This document shows, piece after piece, positions 5,328-7,634 of a DNA stretch of 7,634 bases. The stretch's first letter is position 1. Each line of letters starts with the position of its first letter. The position numbers and the translations under genes were made by a program. Location of the stretch: positions 1-7,634 of the forward strand of contig URQL01000078.1 of the NCBI GenBank assembly GCA_900550005.1. Reading direction: 5' to 3'. The notes beneath the pieces were generated by a model, which searched no databases, was not told the origin of the DNA, and saw nothing but the letters and a program-made list of their open reading frames with translations. Source of the DNA: an uncultured Erysipelotrichaceae bacterium (GTDB lineage Bacteria > Bacillota_I > Bacilli_A > Erysipelotrichales > Coprobacillaceae).

Positions 5328-5525
5328 AATTTTAGTGCATCCACAAATAATTAATAATAAGAAAACAACAAGGACGATCGCAAACCAACTTGATCCGCCA
5401 CCAAAACCACAACTATTTAAACCGTATCCACCAAATCCAGAACAACCATACGTTGCAGGATAAAAGCTATAAGGTGTATAGAAGCTTTGACATCCACACC
5501 CACTATAATTGTAACCGCAGTTCAT
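5322..5525 (-). CDS. YjcZ-type tiny glycine/cysteine-rich membrane protein
   Basis: A 67-residue protein. The first 46 residues are rich in Gly, Tyr, Ser and Cys (for example CGYNYSGCGC). They end in GFGGGSS, followed by one hydrophobic helix (about 47-60, WFAIVLVVFLLLII) and a short tail CGCTKIC. The pattern of a glycine-rich region followed by FA-IV-LV-LLLII near the C-terminus is that of the YjcZ/SscA family of tiny membrane proteins, several of which are sporulation or spore-assembly proteins in Bacillus. There are eight cysteines (3, 10, 12, 28, 39, 61, 63, 67), three of them after the helix, which is unusual and suggests disulfide cross-linking or metal binding. The start ATG has GGGAGG about ten bases upstream. 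I could not identify a sporulation-type promoter in the 116 bases upstream. Confidence 0.82.
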   Translation of the reverse strand: MNCGYNYSGCGCQSFYTPYSFYPATYGCSGFGGYGLNSCGFGGGSSWFAIVLVVFLLLIICGCTKIC

Positions 5526-5595
5526 TTTCTTTTGCCTCCCTTCAATTTATCTTATTCAAATCCTTACAAAATGTGTGGATAAATACCCAAATGAC

Positions 5596-5624
5596 TTTAT
5601 TCAAAAGAAATTTTGTAGTAGAAT
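5596..5624 (+). promoter_or_regulatory. Weak candidate promoter for the yktA-ftsW gene group
   Basis: TTTATT (5596-5601) and TAGAAT (5619-5624) are 17 bases apart. The -10 is 5 of 6 but the -35 is poor, and the predicted start (about 5631) would fall at the ribosome binding site of the first gene, leaving almost no leader. It is the best candidate in the 5526-5641 gap, which otherwise only holds the divergent upstream regions. Confidence 0.3.
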
Positions 5625-5641
5625 ACATGTGGGTGATAAAT

Positions 5642-5908
5642 ATGGATTATGAATATCCTTTTGATACAGATTGGTCAATGGATGAAATTGTAGTTGTAAT
5701 TAATTTTTACAATTGTATTGAAAAAGCTTATGAAGAAGGAATAGATAAAAAAGAATTAATGAGTCATTATCGTGAATTTAAAAAAATCGTAGATAGTAAG
5801 TCACTAGAAAAACAATATGATAAAAAGTTTAAAGATGTTTCTGGATACTCTATTTATGAAACAATGAAAAAAGCAAAAGAACTTGATTTTATAAAGATGT
5901 CTAAATGA
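5642..5908 (+). CDS. yktA: UPF0223 family protein (YktA-like)
   Basis: An 88-residue soluble protein of the UPF0223 family; function not established. The N-terminus MDYEYPFDTDWSMDEIV and the later stretches FKKIVDSKS and GYSIYETMKKAK match the family layout, and the length is typical (about 90). The start is ATG 5642 with GGGTGA (5631-5636) five bases upstream. The frame continues open further left, but that part is antisense to the YjcZ-like gene and is not used. The stop codon overlaps the start of ftsW (ATGA), so the two are translationally coupled. Confidence 0.9.
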   Translation: MDYEYPFDTDWSMDEIVVVINFYNCIEKAYEEGIDKKELMSHYREFKKIVDSKSLEKQYDKKFKDVSGYSIYETMKKAKELDFIKMSK

Positions 5909-7113
5909 AAAAATATAAATCTCAAGATCGTTTGATTTTTTTATCTGTTCTTGTCTTGTCTATTTTAGGTATTGTGATGGTTGGATCGGCATCTATCGGT
6001 GCAGCTACTACTTATGGAAGTAAATGGGCGATATTAAATATTATTAAACAAATTGGATTTAGTCTAATTGGTTTAATTATTATGATTATTGTATCTCGTT
6101 TATATACAAATTCTTTAATAAACAAAAATACATGGTTTACTTTTTTTTGCTGTATTGTTGGATCCTTACTTATTTGTTTAGCATGGCCTGCAGAAAAAGG
6201 GTCACGTGCTTGGATTCGAGGACTTCCATTAGGAATGACTTTACAGCCATCCGAATTTTGTAAGATTTTGTTAGTTTTATTATTAGCCTATTTTTTTGTG
6301 GATATGCCCAAAAAATATCCGATTCGTAATATGTATACTTATTCATCAGCGCAGCGCTATGAAGAAGCAAAGAAAAGACATATAAATCAATGTTATATTA
6401 AACCTCTTGTTGTGATTGCAACAGAAATTTTAATTGTTGCGATTTTACAAAGTGATAAGGGAACAGCTATTATTACTTTGTTGATTTGTTTAATGAGTTT
6501 TTTTACAGCAAGAGATAAACTATATAGTCGTTTTCAAGGGTGGATGGTAGGCCTTTTGTTTATTGTTTTAATTACATCACCATTGTGGTTTCAATTTATT
6601 ATTAAAGGTTACATGAAGTCACGTTTTATAACTTGGCTTAATCCACTTGTTGATGTAACAGGTGAGTCTTTACAAGTAGCCAATGCCTTGATTGCAATTA
6701 CAAATGGTGGTTTATTTGGTGTAGGACTAGGTAATTCAACACAAAAATTTGGATATATCCCTGAAGCTCATAATGACTTTATTTCAAGTATTATTTTTGA
6801 AGAATTAGGTATATTTGGATTGGCGCTAATTGTGATTCCTTATATTATTATTATTTTTAGACTATTGTCTTATGCAAGAAAAGCAATAGATCCTAAAACA
6901 ACGATTATTTTAACAGGGATTGCATCTTATTTTTTCTTACATTTGTTTATTAATATTGGTGGTGTTTCAGGACTTATTCCAATGACAGGAGTACCTTTGT
7001 TGTTTGTTTCAGCTGGGGGTTCGAGTATTTTGTCTGCTTTTTTTGCTATTGGTGTTGCTCAAGCTTTGATATCAAGGGAAAATAAATTGGCAAGAGAACT
7101 AGCACAAAATTAA
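5905..7113 (+). CDS. ftsW: FtsW/RodA/SpoVE-family (SEDS) peptidoglycan glycosyltransferase, probably FtsW
   Basis: Polytopic membrane enzyme that polymerises lipid II into glycan strands together with a class B penicillin-binding protein. It has 402 residues with about ten membrane helices. Family motifs are clear: KGSRAWI (98-104), LQPSEF (113-118), LQSDKGTA (181-188), IPEAHNDFI (285-293) with the catalytic aspartate D291, EELG (299-302), and GLIPMTGVPLLFVSAGGSS (356-374). The ATG at 5905 overlaps the yktA stop by four bases and lacks its own strong ribosome binding site. FtsW rather than RodA is favoured by PEAHNDFI (RodA often has PEKHTDFI) and by the ftsW position near ylbD/ylbE-type genes in Bacillus; a SpoVE-type role cannot be excluded in a spore former. 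About 30 charged residues (135-166) form a cytoplasmic or extracellular loop between helices. Confidence 0.93.
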   Translation: MKKYKSQDRLIFLSVLVLSILGIVMVGSASIGAATTYGSKWAILNIIKQIGFSLIGLIIMIIVSRLYTNSLINKNTWFTFFCCIVGSLLICLAWPAEKGSRAWIRGLPLGMTLQPSEFCKILLVLLLAYFFVDMPKKYPIRNMYTYSSAQRYEEAKKRHINQCYIKPLVVIATEILIVAILQSDKGTAIITLLICLMSFFTARDKLYSRFQGWMVGLLFIVLITSPLWFQFIIKGYMKSRFITWLNPLVDVTGESLQVANALIAITNGGLFGVGLGNSTQKFGYIPEAHNDFISSIIFEELGIFGLALIVIPYIIIIFRLLSYARKAIDPKTTIILTGIASYFFLHLFINIGGVSGLIPMTGVPLLFVSAGGSSILSAFFAIGVAQALISRENKLARELAQN

Positions 7114-7146
7114 GAAGTTAAGCATAGATTAAACTAGGTGATTGGA

Positions 7147-7473
7147 ATGGAAAAATTAGAGGAATTTAAACAATTTATTAAAACAATTCCTAGTATTCGA
7201 AGTGATGTTTTAAACGGAAAATACACATGGCAACAGATTTATGAAATTTATTGTTTATATGGAAAAGAGGATCAGTTATTTAAATCTTATGAAAATTCTA
7301 AAGTTGAAAATGAAGGATTAGATTTAAATAAAATTTTCTATATTATAAAAAACATTGATTTACAAGCATTAGAAAAAAGCTTAGATGGATTACAAAAAAT
7401 ATTAAATATTGTCGTAAGTATGACGGATAAATCTGATTCAAAAAATTCTTTTTATAAGGATCAATTACGATGA
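7147..7473 (+). CDS. ylbD: YlbD-like putative coat protein family member
   Basis: A 108-residue soluble protein. The N-terminal part (EEFKQFIKTIPSIRSDVLNG, then YTWQQIYEIYCLYGKEDQLF) has the pattern of the YlbD family, annotated as a putative spore coat protein in Bacillus; the biochemical role is unknown. The C-terminal half contains a helical stretch (about 58-90, LDLNKIFYIIKNIDLQALEK) that could be amphipathic, and a charged end. AGGTGAT (7136-7142) directs ATG 7147; the in-frame GTG at 7138 lies within that site and is rejected. It follows ftsW after 33 bases, and its stop overlaps the start of ylbE. Confidence 0.82.
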   Translation: MEKLEEFKQFIKTIPSIRSDVLNGKYTWQQIYEIYCLYGKEDQLFKSYENSKVENEGLDLNKIFYIIKNIDLQALEKSLDGLQKILNIVVSMTDKSDSKNSFYKDQLR

Positions 7474-7634
7474 GGCATGCTGTTTTTTATGAATTAATTC
7501 GTAATCCAAGTTATTTAGCTTATTTACGTTACCATCCTAAATGGTATAAATTACTTTATCGTCATCCTGAAATGATCAAAGATTTTTATGATGAATACAA
7601 GGTGGTAAATAAGTTAACTTTAAATGATAAAATA
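7470..7634 (+). CDS. ylbE: YlbE-like protein (3' partial)
   Basis: The frame opens at ATG 7470, overlapping the ylbD stop by four bases (ATGA), and is still open at the window end after 55 codons. The visible part (FYELIRNPSYLAYLRYHP, then WYKLLYRHPEMIKDFYDEYK) has the paired hydrophobic/aromatic pattern with two RNP/RHP-type turns known from the YlbE family, usually about 75-80 residues, so roughly the last third is missing. Function unknown. The ylbD-ylbE order matches B. subtilis, where ylbF and ylbG follow. Confidence 0.85.
   Translation, partial: MRHAVFYELIRNPSYLAYLRYHPKWYKLLYRHPEMIKDFYDEYKVVNKLTLNDKI

Noticed and set aside
5390..5641. Upstream extension of the UPF0223 frame
   Set aside because: The family begins at MDYEYP (5642) with its own ribosome binding site; the extension is antisense to the YjcZ-like gene.
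5526..5641. Sporulation-type promoter for the YjcZ-like gene
   Set aside because: A CATTTTGTA stretch (near 5564-5574 on the - strand) resembles a sigmaK -10 with one mismatch, but no AC at the right distance; a TGAATA is present without a correctly spaced sigmaG -10.
6170..6370. - strand frame inside ftsW
   Set aside because: Antisense to a membrane-protein gene with clear motifs; no support.

Overview
This is an AT-rich window from a Bacillota chromosome, most likely a spore-forming or formerly spore-forming member of the Erysipelotrichia/Bacilli side. The evidence is the low GC content, strong AGGAGGTG-type ribosome binding sites, bL27 made with a Prp-cleaved N-terminal extension, SpoIVFA/SpoIVFB-like genes next to rplU, and a YjcZ-type tiny membrane protein. 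The taxonomic placement is inference; no rRNA or tRNA gene is present to confirm it. Almost everything is chromosomal core, and I see no insertion sequence, CRISPR array or integrase.

Block 1 (1-3623, + strand) follows the order known from Bacillus subtilis: spoIVFA (5' end cut off by the window) - spoIVFB - rplU - prp (ysxB) - rpmA - obg. A good extended -10 promoter and an L21-leader-like structured 5' UTR precede rplU. The last codons of prp carry the ribosome binding site of rpmA, and Prp is the protease that trims the protein rpmA encodes. A terminator separates rpmA from obg, and a bidirectional terminator closes the block.

Block 2 (3622-4679) is the most unusual part. A self-cleaving S24-type repressor (HTH plus LexA/UmuD-like peptidase) on the - strand diverges from an unannotated 56-codon + strand gene for a one-pass membrane protein with a strongly basic tail. 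The + promoter has a consensus TTGACA -35 lying inside a perfect 8+1+8 palindrome. This layout resembles a small damage-inducible module (compare lexA/yneA in Bacillus or the LexA-controlled small membrane proteins SidA and TisB), but the genes are not orthologues of those that I can recognise.

Block 3 (4698-5525, - strand) holds def (peptide deformylase) and a YjcZ-type glycine/cysteine-rich tiny membrane protein, each followed by its own terminator. Block 4 (5642-7634, + strand) is a tightly coupled series: UPF0223 (yktA) - ftsW-like SEDS glycosyltransferase - ylbD - ylbE (3' end cut off). Three junctions are tight: ATGA overlaps at yktA/ftsW and ylbD/ylbE, and a 33-base gap at ftsW/ylbD. 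From memory of the B. subtilis map, blocks 3 and 4 look like a compressed version of the ykrB...yktA...ftsW...ylbD-ylbE region. The repressor module therefore sits at a junction between two ancestral gene neighbourhoods. No gene-free stretch exceeds 300 bases; the longest is 4318-4508, which carries the regulatory sites described.
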